A DNA stretch of 64,000 bases from an uncultured Bacilli bacterium (lineage in GTDB: Bacteria; Bacillota_I; Bacilli_A; RF39; UBA660): NCBI GenBank assembly GCA_944358375.1, contig CALVQT010000004.1, positions 17,767 to 81,766 of the forward strand, read 5' to 3'. Below, in pieces: positions 8,665-16,911 of this stretch (within the stretch, counting starts at the first letter, position 1; every line of letters begins with the position of its first letter). Below the pieces are notes generated by a model. The model was not told where the DNA came from. It did not search any database and saw nothing but the letters and a program-made list of their open reading frames with translations. Both the position numbers and the translations under genes were made by a program.

Positions 8665-8696
8665 AAATACTCTTTAAATTTAAGAGTATTTATTTT
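8665..8696 (+). terminator. terminator after the DUF6273 gene
   Basis: A perfect ten-base stem AAATACTCTT (8665-8674) with 8682-8691, seven-base loop, followed by TATTTT. Confidence 0.7.
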
Positions 8697-8722
8697 ATAA
8701 TTAAATAGAAAGGATTAATGTT

Positions 8723-9280
8723 ATGAATATAAGTGTAGGAATATCTAATAGACATGTGCATTTAACAACAGAGGCACTTGATATATTATTTGGAGAAGGT
8801 TATGAACTTAAAGTAAAAAATAAATTAAAACAAAAAGGACAATTTGCGGCTGAAGAGCAAGTTAAAATACATAAGAATGGCAAAACAATAGAACATGTAA
8901 GAATTGTTGGACCATGTAGAAAATATACACAAGTTGAAATACTTCAAAAAGATAATGAATTTTTTAATATAGATGCACCTGTTAGGACAAGTGGAGATTT
9001 AGATGGTAGTGAAAGTGTTATGATTGAGGGGCCTAATGGTGTTTATATGGCTAATGAAAGTACTATTGTTGCTAATAGACATATACATATGAGTAGTGAT
9101 GATTTAATCAAATTTAACAAATCTAATGGTGAAATAGTTAGAGTTATATGTGAAAATGGAGTTATTATGGATAATGTGCATATAAAATCTGACAATACTT
9201 GTGTATTAGAATATCATATGAATAAAGACGAAGCAATTAGTCTTGGTATAGAAAGTGGGATGAATGTTAAGGTATGTTAA
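8723..9280 (+). CDS. pduL: phosphate acyltransferase PduL
   Basis: 185 residues. Both zinc-binding repeats of PduL are present: SNRHVHLT at residues 8-15 and ANRHIHMS near 117, plus the later histidine in LEYHMNKDEA. Between them are the family stretches GPCRKYTQVE and DAPVRTSGD. The enzyme swaps CoA and phosphate on acetyl or propionyl groups. No microcompartment shell genes or encapsulation peptide are present, so it probably serves as the housekeeping phosphotransacetylase in acetate production. It overlaps the ABC ATPase gene by seven bases. Confidence 0.92.
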   Translation: MNISVGISNRHVHLTTEALDILFGEGYELKVKNKLKQKGQFAAEEQVKIHKNGKTIEHVRIVGPCRKYTQVEILQKDNEFFNIDAPVRTSGDLDGSESVMIEGPNGVYMANESTIVANRHIHMSSDDLIKFNKSNGEIVRVICENGVIMDNVHIKSDNTCVLEYHMNKDEAISLGIESGMNVKVC

Positions 9281-10173
9281 AATTAGAACATGTAACAAAA
9301 TATTATGATGATTTTAGAGCAGTAAACGATTTGTCTTTTGAGATTAATGAGGGAGAAATATTTGGATTATTAGGGGTAAATGGTGCTGGTAAAACAACAA
9401 CTTTTAGAATGATTATGGGTTTACTTGATATTACAAGTGGAAAAATAACATTAGATGGAAAAAATATAGATTATTCAGTTAGTGATAAAATAGGATTTTT
9501 AACTGAAGAGAGGAGTTTATTACCATCTAAAACTGTGTTAGAACAAGCCATATATTATGGTGTTTTAAAAGGTATGAATGAAAAAGAAATAGAAAAAAAA
9601 TTAGATTATTATTTAAAAGAATTTAACATTGAAGATTATAAAAACAAAAAAATAAAAGAATTATCTAAAGGTAATCAGCAAAAAATACAATTTATAACTA
9701 GTATCATTCATGAACCTAAATTACTTATATTAGATGAACCGTTTAGTGGATTAGATCCAATAAATATAGAATTATTTAAAAAAGAAATATTAAGATTAAA
9801 GAAAGAAAAAACCATTATTATTTTTTCATCTCATATGTTAGATCATGTAGAATATTTTTGTGATTCACTTGTAATATTAGTAAATGGTTGTACCATATTA
9901 AAAGGAAATATTATAAAGATAAAAGATGATTATAAAAAGAAAAATATAAAAGTGGTTGCTGATATAGATGAAAAAATTGTAAAAAAAATTAAGGGTGTTT
10001 TGAGTGTAGAAAAAAATAAAAATGAATACACAATAAAAGTAGAAGATAAGAATATTATAGATGATGTTTTTAAATATATATCTAAGTGTAAAAATGTAGA
10101 AAAATTTGTTGTTGAAGCTCCTACATTAAATGAAATATTTATAAGTAAGGTAGGTTTAGCATATGAAAAGTAA
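9274..10173 (+). CDS. ABC transporter ATP-binding protein (NatA/YhaQ type)
   Basis: 299 residues. Walker A GVNGAGKTTT near residue 34, signature LSKGNQQ near 130, Walker B LLILDEPFSGLDP near 150 and the switch His in SSHML. The last 80 residues form the small C-terminal domain (DUF4162-like) seen in NatA and YhaQ. It energises the permease encoded next, with an 11-base overlap. Likely an exporter of Na+, a peptide or a drug; the substrate cannot be read from the sequence. Confidence 0.9.
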   Translation: MLKLEHVTKYYDDFRAVNDLSFEINEGEIFGLLGVNGAGKTTTFRMIMGLLDITSGKITLDGKNIDYSVSDKIGFLTEERSLLPSKTVLEQAIYYGVLKGMNEKEIEKKLDYYLKEFNIEDYKNKKIKELSKGNQQKIQFITSIIHEPKLLILDEPFSGLDPINIELFKKEILRLKKEKTIIIFSSHMLDHVEYFCDSLVILVNGCTILKGNIIKIKDDYKKKNIKVVADIDEKIVKKIKGVLSVEKNKNEYTIKVEDKNIIDDVFKYISKCKNVEKFVVEAPTLNEIFISKVGLAYEK

Positions 10174-11518
10174 GTTTAATTTTTTAACAAAACAAAGCAT
10201 AAAAAGCAAAATTCGTACAAAAGCGTTTATAGGAATAAATATATTTTTATGTATATTATTAATTTCACTTATAAACTTAGATAGTATTATTAAATTATTT
10301 GGTGGAGATTTTGATGAGTTAATTAATATTTATGTTTATGATAGTGCTGGTATTGAAGATGCATTTATTACTTATATGAATGATGATACATTAGATGTAC
10401 TTGGCAATTATAATGCAAAAGTAATTACAAGTGATAAAGATATAGAAGATTTAAAAAAAGAAATAATCGATGATGAAAGTTCAGATATAATTGTTGAAAT
10501 AACTCCGTATGAAGATGTAACTTTAGAAAATATATTTGATGCTAAAATAATATCATATGAGTATATAGATAATATTTTGTTACAAAAAATAAATATGTCT
10601 TTAAATGCGATAAAAACAAATATAGCATTAGATATGAGTAGTATAAGTGATGAAATACTATCTAGTATTAATAAGCCTGTAAATATACAAAGAGTATTAT
10701 TAAATGAAGATTTGAATGAAAATGAAGAATTAATGAAATTAATAGGGTCAATAGCAACTATTATATTTGTTCTTCCAATATTTATGTTAATAATAACTGT
10801 TGTACAAATGATTGGTGCTGAAATTAATGAAGAAAAGACATCTAAAGGTATGGAGATAATAATATCTAGTGTATCTCCTCAAACACATTTTCTATCTAAA
10901 TTAGTATCATCTAATTTATTTGCATTGTTACAAACATCATTATTGTTTGTATATAGTGTCCTTGGAGCGGGAATTAGATATATAACCAAAGGTACTTTAA
11001 ATATTGGACAATTGCTTAGTAATTTAGCAACAAGTGAGAATGCAAGTGTTGGTGCTAATGAAATTATGGAATTAGTCAAACAAAGTGACATGTTAGTGCA
11101 ATTGAAAACAGGCATACCATTTTTTATAGTTCTTATATTGTTAACTTTTGCAGCATATACATTATTTATTGGTATTCTTGCAAGTATAACTACTAATATG
11201 GAAGATTTTAATCAAATACAAACACCAGTAATGATTTTCTTACTCGCAGGATATTTTCTTGCAATATATGCATCTGTGTTTCAAGGATCTGTATTCTTAA
11301 AAACTATGTCATATATTCCTTTTATATCGGGTATATTAGCTCCGGTAATGTATTCATTGGGTGAAGTTGGTGTAATAGATTTATTTATATCAATAATATT
11401 ACTTGTAGGAACTATATTAATATTGTATAAATATGGATTAAAAATATATAAAGTTGGTATATTAAATTATTCATCAAGTAATTTATGGAAAAAAATATTT
11501 AAAGCATTGAGAAGTTAG
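10163..11518 (+). CDS. ABC transporter permease (NatB/YhaP type)
   Basis: 451 residues. One membrane segment at about 23-41, a large outer domain to about residue 190, then a bundle of five or so segments up to 420; the conserved INEEKTSKGMEIIISS stretch (about 221-236) between the second and third segments is typical of NatB/YhaP-like ABC-2 permeases. It forms the membrane half of the exporter with the upstream ATPase. A terminator overlaps the end of the gene. Confidence 0.88.
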   Translation: MKSKFNFLTKQSIKSKIRTKAFIGINIFLCILLISLINLDSIIKLFGGDFDELINIYVYDSAGIEDAFITYMNDDTLDVLGNYNAKVITSDKDIEDLKKEIIDDESSDIIVEITPYEDVTLENIFDAKIISYEYIDNILLQKINMSLNAIKTNIALDMSSISDEILSSINKPVNIQRVLLNEDLNENEELMKLIGSIATIIFVLPIFMLIITVVQMIGAEINEEKTSKGMEIIISSVSPQTHFLSKLVSSNLFALLQTSLLFVYSVLGAGIRYITKGTLNIGQLLSNLATSENASVGANEIMELVKQSDMLVQLKTGIPFFIVLILLTFAAYTLFIGILASITTNMEDFNQIQTPVMIFLLAGYFLAIYASVFQGSVFLKTMSYIPFISGILAPVMYSLGEVGVIDLFISIILLVGTILILYKYGLKIYKVGILNYSSSNLWKKIFKALRS

Positions 11519-11540
11519 TAATTACTGACTTCCTTTTATT
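11511..11540 (+). terminator. terminator after the ABC exporter operon
   Basis: A nine-pair stem (11511-11519 with 11524-11532, one G-T) around loop AATT, followed by CTTTTATTT. The stop codon lies in the stem. Confidence 0.55.
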
Positions 11541-11549
11541 TAGGAGAAT

Positions 11550-11578
11550 TTGACAACTTATAATAAAAATGTTATAAT
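11550..11578 (+). promoter_or_regulatory. consensus promoter of the kinase-like gene
   Basis: TTGACA at 11550-11555, a 17-base spacer and TATAAT at 11573-11578, a perfect housekeeping promoter. The transcript would begin about 20 bases before the ATG and include an AAGGGGG ribosome site. Confidence 0.85.
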
Positions 11579-11604
11579 ATTGCAAGTTTCATAAGGGGGT
11601 TGTT

Positions 11605-12324
11605 ATGAGAAAGATTGAGGATCTAGTATTACCATCTATACCAAGTGATTTTAAATTTTTACACATTAATAGTGGTAATGTTGGAAATTGTTACTTAACA
11701 AAAGATGGTAAACTATTTAAAGAATTTTATAATAGTACTGATGAATATGGAATGTTAAAAAACATTTCTACATACTATGATTCAAAATTTTTAGCATTAC
11801 CAGAAAAGTTTATTTTTTTAAAAAGAAATAAAAATGAATTAATAGGTTATATTAGAGATTATATACAGGGAGATACTTTATTAAGATTACCTAATTCTGT
11901 TAAAATGGAAAATTTTATACAAGCTTTATATGAGTTTGAGTTAGATATTAATAAAAATGCCCAAATAGGTTTAAATTATGTTGATATGCATGCTGGAAAT
12001 ATAATCTATACGCCTAATAATGAATTTAGAATAATTGATGTGGATTTTTTTGAACAATCATATGAAGAAGTAAAAGAAGTAGTGCGTGAAGCATTATATA
12101 ATTTATATTATGTTTTTGGCTCAGATATGCTTAATGCTTCAAAAATAGTGGATCCTGATATAAATGAAATAGTTTTAAAATCATCATCTGTGGGTAAAAA
12201 AGAATATTTAAGACCTTCTCAAATGTTTGAAGAATTAATTTTTAAACTTGAAGAAAAGTACTTATGTAACATAGAAACATATAAAGATTTTAAAGATGGG
12301 TTAACATTAGCAAAAAGGAGATAA
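11605..12324 (+). CDS. protein-kinase-like phosphotransferase, unknown substrate
   Basis: 239 residues with a compact protein-kinase-like layout: a glycine-bearing loop GNVGNCYL (about 24-31), a candidate ATP-binding Lys in LFKEFY (39), the hinge-like IGYIRDYIQGD near residue 80, a catalytic loop YVDMHAGNIIY (H-x-GN, about 128-138) and the metal-binding IIDVDFFEQ near 147. This places it with the small phosphotransferases of the kinase-like superfamily rather than with true Ser/Thr kinases. The substrate is unknown. The HAD nucleotidase gene follows after five bases and is probably co-transcribed. Confidence 0.65.
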   Translation: MRKIEDLVLPSIPSDFKFLHINSGNVGNCYLTKDGKLFKEFYNSTDEYGMLKNISTYYDSKFLALPEKFIFLKRNKNELIGYIRDYIQGDTLLRLPNSVKMENFIQALYEFELDINKNAQIGLNYVDMHAGNIIYTPNNEFRIIDVDFFEQSYEEVKEVVREALYNLYYVFGSDMLNASKIVDPDINEIVLKSSSVGKKEYLRPSQMFEELIFKLEEKYLCNIETYKDFKDGLTLAKRR

Positions 12325-12329
12325 TAATT

Positions 12330-12911
12330 ATGGCAAAAATAGCAATAGATATTGATGATACTATTACTAATAGTTCTAAAGTAATAAGAAAATATGCAAC
12401 GTTATATCAAGATAAATATACAAATGATAAAATATTAACAAAAAAATTAGATGAAGTATTAAGAGGAATTTTTAATGATGATGCTATTAAAGAATTTTTT
12501 AAAGAATATGCTTGTGAAATGGCAAATAAATGTAAAATTAAATTTAATGCAAAAAAAGTGATAAATAAGTTGCATAAACAAGGCCATCAAATATATATTG
12601 TTACTGCAAGGAGTGATAATTACTATATAGATAGTTACAATTTTTGTAAAAATTATTTGGATAAGAAAAAAATTAAATATGATAAATTAATAACATCTCA
12701 ATTATATAAAGTAAAAGTATGTCAAGAAGAAAGTATCGATATTATGATAGATGATGCAGTTGATACTTGTGATAGTTTAAATAATGTAGGTATTAAGGCA
12801 TTTTTATATAATAGTAAGTTAAATAAAAATAAAAAGACTATTAGTACTAGAGTTAATTCTTGGAATGAAGTATACAAACAAATACAAATATATTTAAAAA
12901 GCAACATTTAA
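12330..12911 (+). CDS. HAD-family 5'(3')-deoxyribonucleotidase-like phosphatase
   Basis: 193 residues. HAD motif I is IAIDIDDTIT (residues 4-13) with both catalytic Asp, motif II IYIVTARSD near 90, and motif IV in IDIMIDDAVDTC near 138. The overall plan fits the 5' nucleotidase, deoxy type C (NT5C) family, which dephosphorylates (deoxy)nucleoside monophosphates. It stands in an operon behind the kinase-like gene and ends in a terminator that uses its last codons. Confidence 0.8.
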   Translation: MAKIAIDIDDTITNSSKVIRKYATLYQDKYTNDKILTKKLDEVLRGIFNDDAIKEFFKEYACEMANKCKIKFNAKKVINKLHKQGHQIYIVTARSDNYYIDSYNFCKNYLDKKKIKYDKLITSQLYKVKVCQEESIDIMIDDAVDTCDSLNNVGIKAFLYNSKLNKNKKTISTRVNSWNEVYKQIQIYLKSNI

Positions 12912-12923
12912 GTTGTTTTTTTT
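12896..12923 (+). terminator. terminator after the nucleotidase gene
   Basis: AAAAAGCAAC (12896-12905) pairs with GTTGTTTTTT (12912-12921) around ATTTAA, with a run of nine T. Confidence 0.75.
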
Positions 12924-12965
12924 ATTAAATATGGTATAAAATATATATATAAGGTAGGTTTATAT

Positions 12966-13961
12966 ATGATTATGGAAATACTAATATTAATTATTTTAAT
13001 AATTATTAATGGAATTTTTTCAGCAACTGAAATTTCATTTTTATCAATTAATAAATATAAATTAAATAAAGCTATAAAGAATAATGATAAAAAAGCTATT
13101 AAAATAGCAACATTATTGAATGATACAAGTACTTTTTTAAGCGCTATTCAAGTGGTTATAACTTTATCAGGATTTTTAGCAAGCGCATTTGCAGCAGAGA
13201 ATTTTGCAAGTGAACTTGCCCAAATAATTAATATTTCATTTTTATCAAAAGATGTGCTTACTACAATATTATTAGTTATAATAACATTAATATTATCATT
13301 TTTTACTTTAGTATTTGGAGAATTATTACCTAAGAAAATAGGATTAGCATATTCATATAAATGGTCATTTATGATGATAAATACTGTATGTTTTACAATT
13401 AAAATTTTTAAACCATTTATATTTATATTAAAAAAGACTACAGATTTTTTATCTAAATTGTTAAAAATAAAAGATGAAATAATATCAGAAGATACACTTA
13501 AAGATAGTATTAGTGATTCTAATTTAGAAGAACTAGAAAAAAAATTATTATTAAATGTATTTGAATTTAATGATGTTACGGTTAAAGAAATAATGACACC
13601 TAAGAAAGAAGTTGTAACAATTAATATAAACGATAGTAAAGAAAAATTATTAAATAAAATAGTTAGTACTAAATTTACGAGGTTTCCAGTTATTAGTGAT
13701 AATAAAATAATTGGTATATTTAATGTTAAAGATTTAATATTATGTAATGAGTATAACATTAAAAATGTATTAAGAAAACCAATTAAAATTAAAAGTAATA
13801 TGATAATAGATGATGCTTTTATGTTATTGAATAGTAATTATGAGCCAATTGCAATAGTAGAAGAAAATAAAAAATATATAGGAATAGTTACAATAGAAGA
13901 TATTATAGAACATCTAATAGGCGATGTTTTTGATGAATATGATAAAGATAAAAAACAGTAG
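12966..13961 (+). CDS. CNNM/CorC-type transporter with CBS pair
   Basis: 331 residues. An N-terminal CNNM (DUF21) domain with about four membrane segments covers residues 1-175 (NGIFSATEISFLS near 15, FGELLPKKIGL near 118), followed by two CBS domains at about 200-320 (VKEIMTPKKEVVTI, later IGIVTIEDIIEHLIGD). Proteins of this family act in Mg2+ or Co2+ export. The usual C-terminal CorC/HlyC domain is missing: the protein stops directly after the second CBS domain. The start has AAGGTAGG upstream. Confidence 0.88.
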   Translation: MIMEILILIILIIINGIFSATEISFLSINKYKLNKAIKNNDKKAIKIATLLNDTSTFLSAIQVVITLSGFLASAFAAENFASELAQIINISFLSKDVLTTILLVIITLILSFFTLVFGELLPKKIGLAYSYKWSFMMINTVCFTIKIFKPFIFILKKTTDFLSKLLKIKDEIISEDTLKDSISDSNLEELEKKLLLNVFEFNDVTVKEIMTPKKEVVTININDSKEKLLNKIVSTKFTRFPVISDNKIIGIFNVKDLILCNEYNIKNVLRKPIKIKSNMIIDDAFMLLNSNYEPIAIVEENKKYIGIVTIEDIIEHLIGDVFDEYDKDKKQ

Positions 13962-13981
13962 AATTTAATTTACTGTTTTTT
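13951..13981 (+). terminator. terminator after the CNNM gene
   Basis: A perfect ten-base stem AAAAACAGTA (13951-13960) with TACTGTTTTT (13971-13980). The stop codon is in the loop-side edge of the stem. The A run on the left could also serve the convergent CDF gene. Confidence 0.8.
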
Positions 13982-14043
13982 ATTAATTTAGTATTAAGAG
14001 ATTTAATATCAATAAATAACTTTATGCATAATAATACAAAAAA

Positions 14044-14928
14044 TTAATTTGATATTGTATCAATATGTATAGTTAAATTTATACTATATTGTTTTTTAAT
14101 ATCATTTTCAATCTTATTAATAGTATTATATATTTCATTGAAGTCTATATTATTGTTTACTTCAGCATGTAATGTCATATAATCATTATTATATCCATAA
14201 GTATGTATAATTAAATTATGTATTCCTTCTATATAATCATAAGATAATATTTTTGATTTAATTTGATTTATTTTTTTACTTTTATCATTTATTAATAAAT
14301 TATATATTTCATTTTTACAATTATTAATACTTGTATATATTATAAATAATGATACTATAATTCCTAAATAACCATCTATGTTTATATTATATAATTTCAT
14401 TATAAACATAGAAATTAGTATAGATGTATTAGTTATAATATCATTTCTAGTTTCTAATGAATTAGTATATAGTGTTTTAGAATTGATTTTTTTAGAAGAT
14501 TTTGTTAAAAAAATATATTGAAAGATTTTAACAATTAAAGATATAAATAAAATAATATAAGTAATATAATTGATTATTAATTGTTCTGGTGAAATTATTT
14601 TATTTATTGACTTTATTAGAAATATTATGCCAAGTATAAACATAATCATAGACAAAAGTATACTAGACAAATTCTCATATTTTGTATAAATATATGGTCT
14701 ATATTGATTTTCTTTTTTACTAGATAGTTTAAATCCAATTATTGTTAAAATAGAAGAAGTCATATCAGTTACATTATTAAATGCATCTGACATAATAGTT
14801 ATACTTCTAGAATATATTCCTAGAAATAATTTAATTAATCCAAGAAATAAATTAATTATTATTCCAATTACTCCACAAAATATTCCATAATTGCTTCTAT
14901 CATTGATATTTTTATATATTTTCTTCAT
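14044..14928 (-). CDS. cation diffusion facilitator transporter
   Basis: 294 residues from the ATG at 14928, which has AAGAGGTG upstream; an in-frame ATG at 15018 adds 30 unlike residues and lacks a ribosome site. CDF layout: GIFCGVIGIIINLFLGLIK in the first membrane segment, MSDAFNNVTDM (the second-segment metal site, here D-x3-N rather than the more common D-x3-D), six segments to about residue 210 and a cytoplasmic domain with HTYGYNNDYMTLHAEV. It exports a divalent metal such as Mn2+ or Zn2+. A second, better preserved CDF gene lies at 33.6 kb. Confidence 0.88.
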   Translation of the reverse strand: MKKIYKNINDRSNYGIFCGVIGIIINLFLGLIKLFLGIYSRSITIMSDAFNNVTDMTSSILTIIGFKLSSKKENQYRPYIYTKYENLSSILLSMIMFILGIIFLIKSINKIISPEQLIINYITYIILFISLIVKIFQYIFLTKSSKKINSKTLYTNSLETRNDIITNTSILISMFIMKLYNINIDGYLGIIVSLFIIYTSINNCKNEIYNLLINDKSKKINQIKSKILSYDYIEGIHNLIIHTYGYNNDYMTLHAEVNNNIDFNEIYNTINKIENDIKKQYSINLTIHIDTISN

Positions 14929-14999
14929 GTTACACCTCTTATATAGTTTATGCACATAGAAAATTATGGTAAATAAAAAGCATAACAATTGGTTATTCA

Positions 15000-15480
15000 A
15001 TTCATACAAATCATCCATGGTATGGTTTTTTCAAAATCATATATTGCCACATTATTTCTTTGATAATATCAATAACCAATAACATTATATTTTTATTTTT
15101 ATCTTATCCTAAATTTAATAACATATTTTTGTCATTGCAGTATAACCATCGCCACTACATATTAAAAAAAATATATTTATTTGAAAATATTCAAGAATTT
15201 CTAATGATTCATTATAATTGGTTATTTAATTACCATTTTTTTAACTTTGAATAATGTTTTGCCACTATAAGATTGAACAACTTCTTCAAACAACTCACTA
15301 ATTGGCGCTAGATAAGTTAGTGAAGTTATTTCAAACGTTTTAATAAACTCATACAAATAAGAATTACCATAAATAATTTTTCATTAATATTTTTATTTAT
15401 ACTAAGCTCATCTTTTAATTTCTATTATATTTAAAGTAAAGATAATATTTCTTCTTTAGTACATCTGAAACAAAATATTA
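15000..15480 (-). pseudogene. decayed coding remnant on the minus strand
   Basis: The 684 bases between the CDF start and the SDR gene hold no intact gene. Read on the minus strand they contain protein-like pieces in changing frames: KDELSINKNINEKLF (about 15415-15372), a 49-codon piece containing LYEFIKTFEI and LAPISELFEEVVQS (15371-15222), SLEILEYFQINIFF with ICSGDGYTAM (about 15205-15130), and NNVAIYDFEKTIPWM (about 15055-15010). They follow one another in the order of a single protein broken by several frameshifts and stops. The family is not recognised; the GDGYTAM and YDFEK pieces faintly recall SUKH-type proteins. Confidence 0.4.
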
Positions 15481-15569
15481 ACAATCAATCACTTATAATA
15501 TAACTATATCATAAGATATTGTAAAAAAATAAAATTGTTTAGTTTAAAATTTAGTAAATAAAAAAAATG

Positions 15570-15578
15570 TGATATAAT
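15570..15578 (+). promoter_or_regulatory. extended -10 promoter of the SDR gene
   Basis: TGATATAAT: TATAAT at 15573-15578 with TG one base upstream; the 11-base string TGTGATATAAT is identical to that before rplI. No good -35 box is visible. A GAAAGAAGG ribosome site precedes the ATG at 15613. Confidence 0.55.
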
Positions 15579-15612
15579 AAAAAAAACTAAGATAAGAAAG
15601 AAGGTATGATTT

Positions 15613-16353
15613 ATGTTAGAAGGAAAAGTAGCCATTGTAACTGGTGGTACAAGAGGGATTGGAATAGAAGTTGTTAGAACATTTTTAAAAAATGGAGCTA
15701 AAGTTGTTTTATTTGGGACTAAAGAAGAAACAGTAAATAAAGCATTAAAAGAATTAAAAGAAGAAAATTTTAAATATGAAGTATGTGGATTTTATCCAAA
15801 TTTAACGGATATAAACCAGGTGACTAATATATTTAAGCAAATAAAAGATAAATATGGAAAAATAGATATTTTAGTTAATAATGCCGGCGTTTCTTCAAGT
15901 ATAAAATTTGAAGATTATAGTATGGAAGAATATGATAGGGTAGTAAATACTAATTTAAAGTCAACATATGTGTGTTCAAAAGCTATATTAGAATATTTAA
16001 AAGAAACAAAAGGTGTAATATTAAATACAAGTTCAATGGTTAGTATTTATGGTCAACCAGCTGGGGTGATGTATCCAGCAACTAAATTTGCAATAAATGG
16101 AATGACAAAATCTTTAAGTAGAGAATTAGCCCCACTTGGAATTAGGGTTAATGCTGTAGCACCAGGCATAATAGAAACAGATATGGTAAAAGTTCTTCCA
16201 AAAGAAGTAATTGAACCACTTATTAATACTATTCCTCTTGGAAGAATTGGAAAACCAAAAGATATTGCTAATGCATATTTATTCTTAGCTAGTGATATGG
16301 CAAGTTATATAACTGGAGAAGTATTGCAAGTTGATGGCGCTGCTAGATGTTAA
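15613..16353 (+). CDS. short-chain dehydrogenase/reductase (FabG-like)
   Basis: 246 residues, standard length for the classical SDR family. Cofactor loop TGGTRGIG (residues 10-17), NNAG near 88, catalytic Ser in NTSSMVS and catalytic Tyr-Lys in YPATK, then PGIIETDM. The closest functional group is 3-oxoacyl-ACP reductase, but no other fatty-acid gene is nearby, so the substrate is open. Its stop overlaps the start of the nucleotidyltransferase gene (TAATG). Confidence 0.88.
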   Translation: MLEGKVAIVTGGTRGIGIEVVRTFLKNGAKVVLFGTKEETVNKALKELKEENFKYEVCGFYPNLTDINQVTNIFKQIKDKYGKIDILVNNAGVSSSIKFEDYSMEEYDRVVNTNLKSTYVCSKAILEYLKETKGVILNTSSMVSIYGQPAGVMYPATKFAINGMTKSLSRELAPLGIRVNAVAPGIIETDMVKVLPKEVIEPLINTIPLGRIGKPKDIANAYLFLASDMASYITGEVLQVDGAARC

Positions 16354-16743
16354 TGAATAAATATGATATATTAAAAAAATTAAGTGAATATAATTTCGAT
16401 GTTGATTCATTTATAATCATATCTGGAGCAGCAATGGTTTTATATGGAATAAGAGAAAATACAAATGATATTGACATTGCAGTAAGTTTAGAATATTATA
16501 AAAAATTATTTAAAGACTATAATCCAAAATTAGAAAAAGAATTTAAAGATAGAGCCAATTCATATATGATTGGGGATTATATTAATTTTAGCACAAATTT
16601 TTATAGCAATAAATTTATGTTAATAGATGGGATATAGAGTACAAACTTTAGAAGAATTAATTAATTTAAAGAAAAAATTAAATAGACAAAAGGATATTGA
16701 AGATTTAAAATTAATAAAAAAATATAAAAAAATTGAATTATAA
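16353..16743 (+). pseudogene. frameshifted nucleotidyltransferase (AbiEii-like)
   Basis: The first frame (16353-16637) encodes about 94 residues with the minimal nucleotidyltransferase signature SGAAMVLYGIRENTNDIDIAV (G-A then D-x-D). It then hits TAG. Removing one G from GGG at 16629-16631 continues the protein in frame as GYRVQTLEELINLKKKLNRQ and on to TAA at 16743, the normal end of this family (L-x-D...K-x-K-x2-R-x-KD). So the gene is either broken by one base or the base is a sequencing error. Related proteins are toxins or tRNA-modifying partners in AbiE-type systems, but no partner gene is adjacent. Translation is coupled to the SDR gene through TAATG. Confidence 0.65.
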
Positions 16744-16754
16744 TTCAATTTTTT
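16727..16754 (+). terminator. terminator after the nucleotidyltransferase pseudogene
   Basis: A perfect palindrome of two 14-base halves (16727-16740 and 16741-16754) with an A run on one side and six T on the other, able to work in both directions. Confidence 0.75.
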
Positions 16755-16830
16755 AATTTTAAGTAAAATCATTATAAAATCTAAATTTTTTGAAATTTTA
16801 TGAAAAAAATAATTTATAAAGCATAAAATT

Positions 16831-16857
16831 AATGAAAAGTCAAATTGACTTTTCATT
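16831..16857. repeat. perfect 13-base inverted repeat over a promoter -35 box
   Basis: AATGAAAAGTCAA (16831-16843), one central base, then its exact complement at 16845-16857. The right half contains the TTGACT -35 box of the next promoter. It may be a second terminator (TTTT follows) or an operator. Confidence 0.6.
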
Positions 16858-16872
16858 TTAACATAGTATAAT
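16845..16872 (+). promoter_or_regulatory. promoter of the DHH phosphodiesterase gene
   Basis: TTGACT at 16845-16850, 16-base spacer, TATAAT at 16867-16872. The -35 box lies inside the inverted repeat. The ribosome site GGTGAGGGAG precedes the ATG at 16912. Confidence 0.7.
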
Positions 16873-16911
16873 TTATGATACCTTTTAAAGTTATAAGGTG
16901 AGGGAGAAAAA

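Noticed and set aside
13148..13759. 203-residue open frame on the minus strand within the CNNM gene
   Set aside because: It lies wholly opposite a clear CNNM/CBS coding region, has no ribosome site and a Leu/Ile/Ser/Asn composition expected from the opposite strand of AT-rich coding sequence.
15060..15254. 64-residue open frame on the plus strand in the gap before the SDR gene
   Set aside because: No ribosome site and a sequence of Phe, Ile, Tyr and Asn typical of chance AT-rich frames; the minus strand gives better protein-like pieces.
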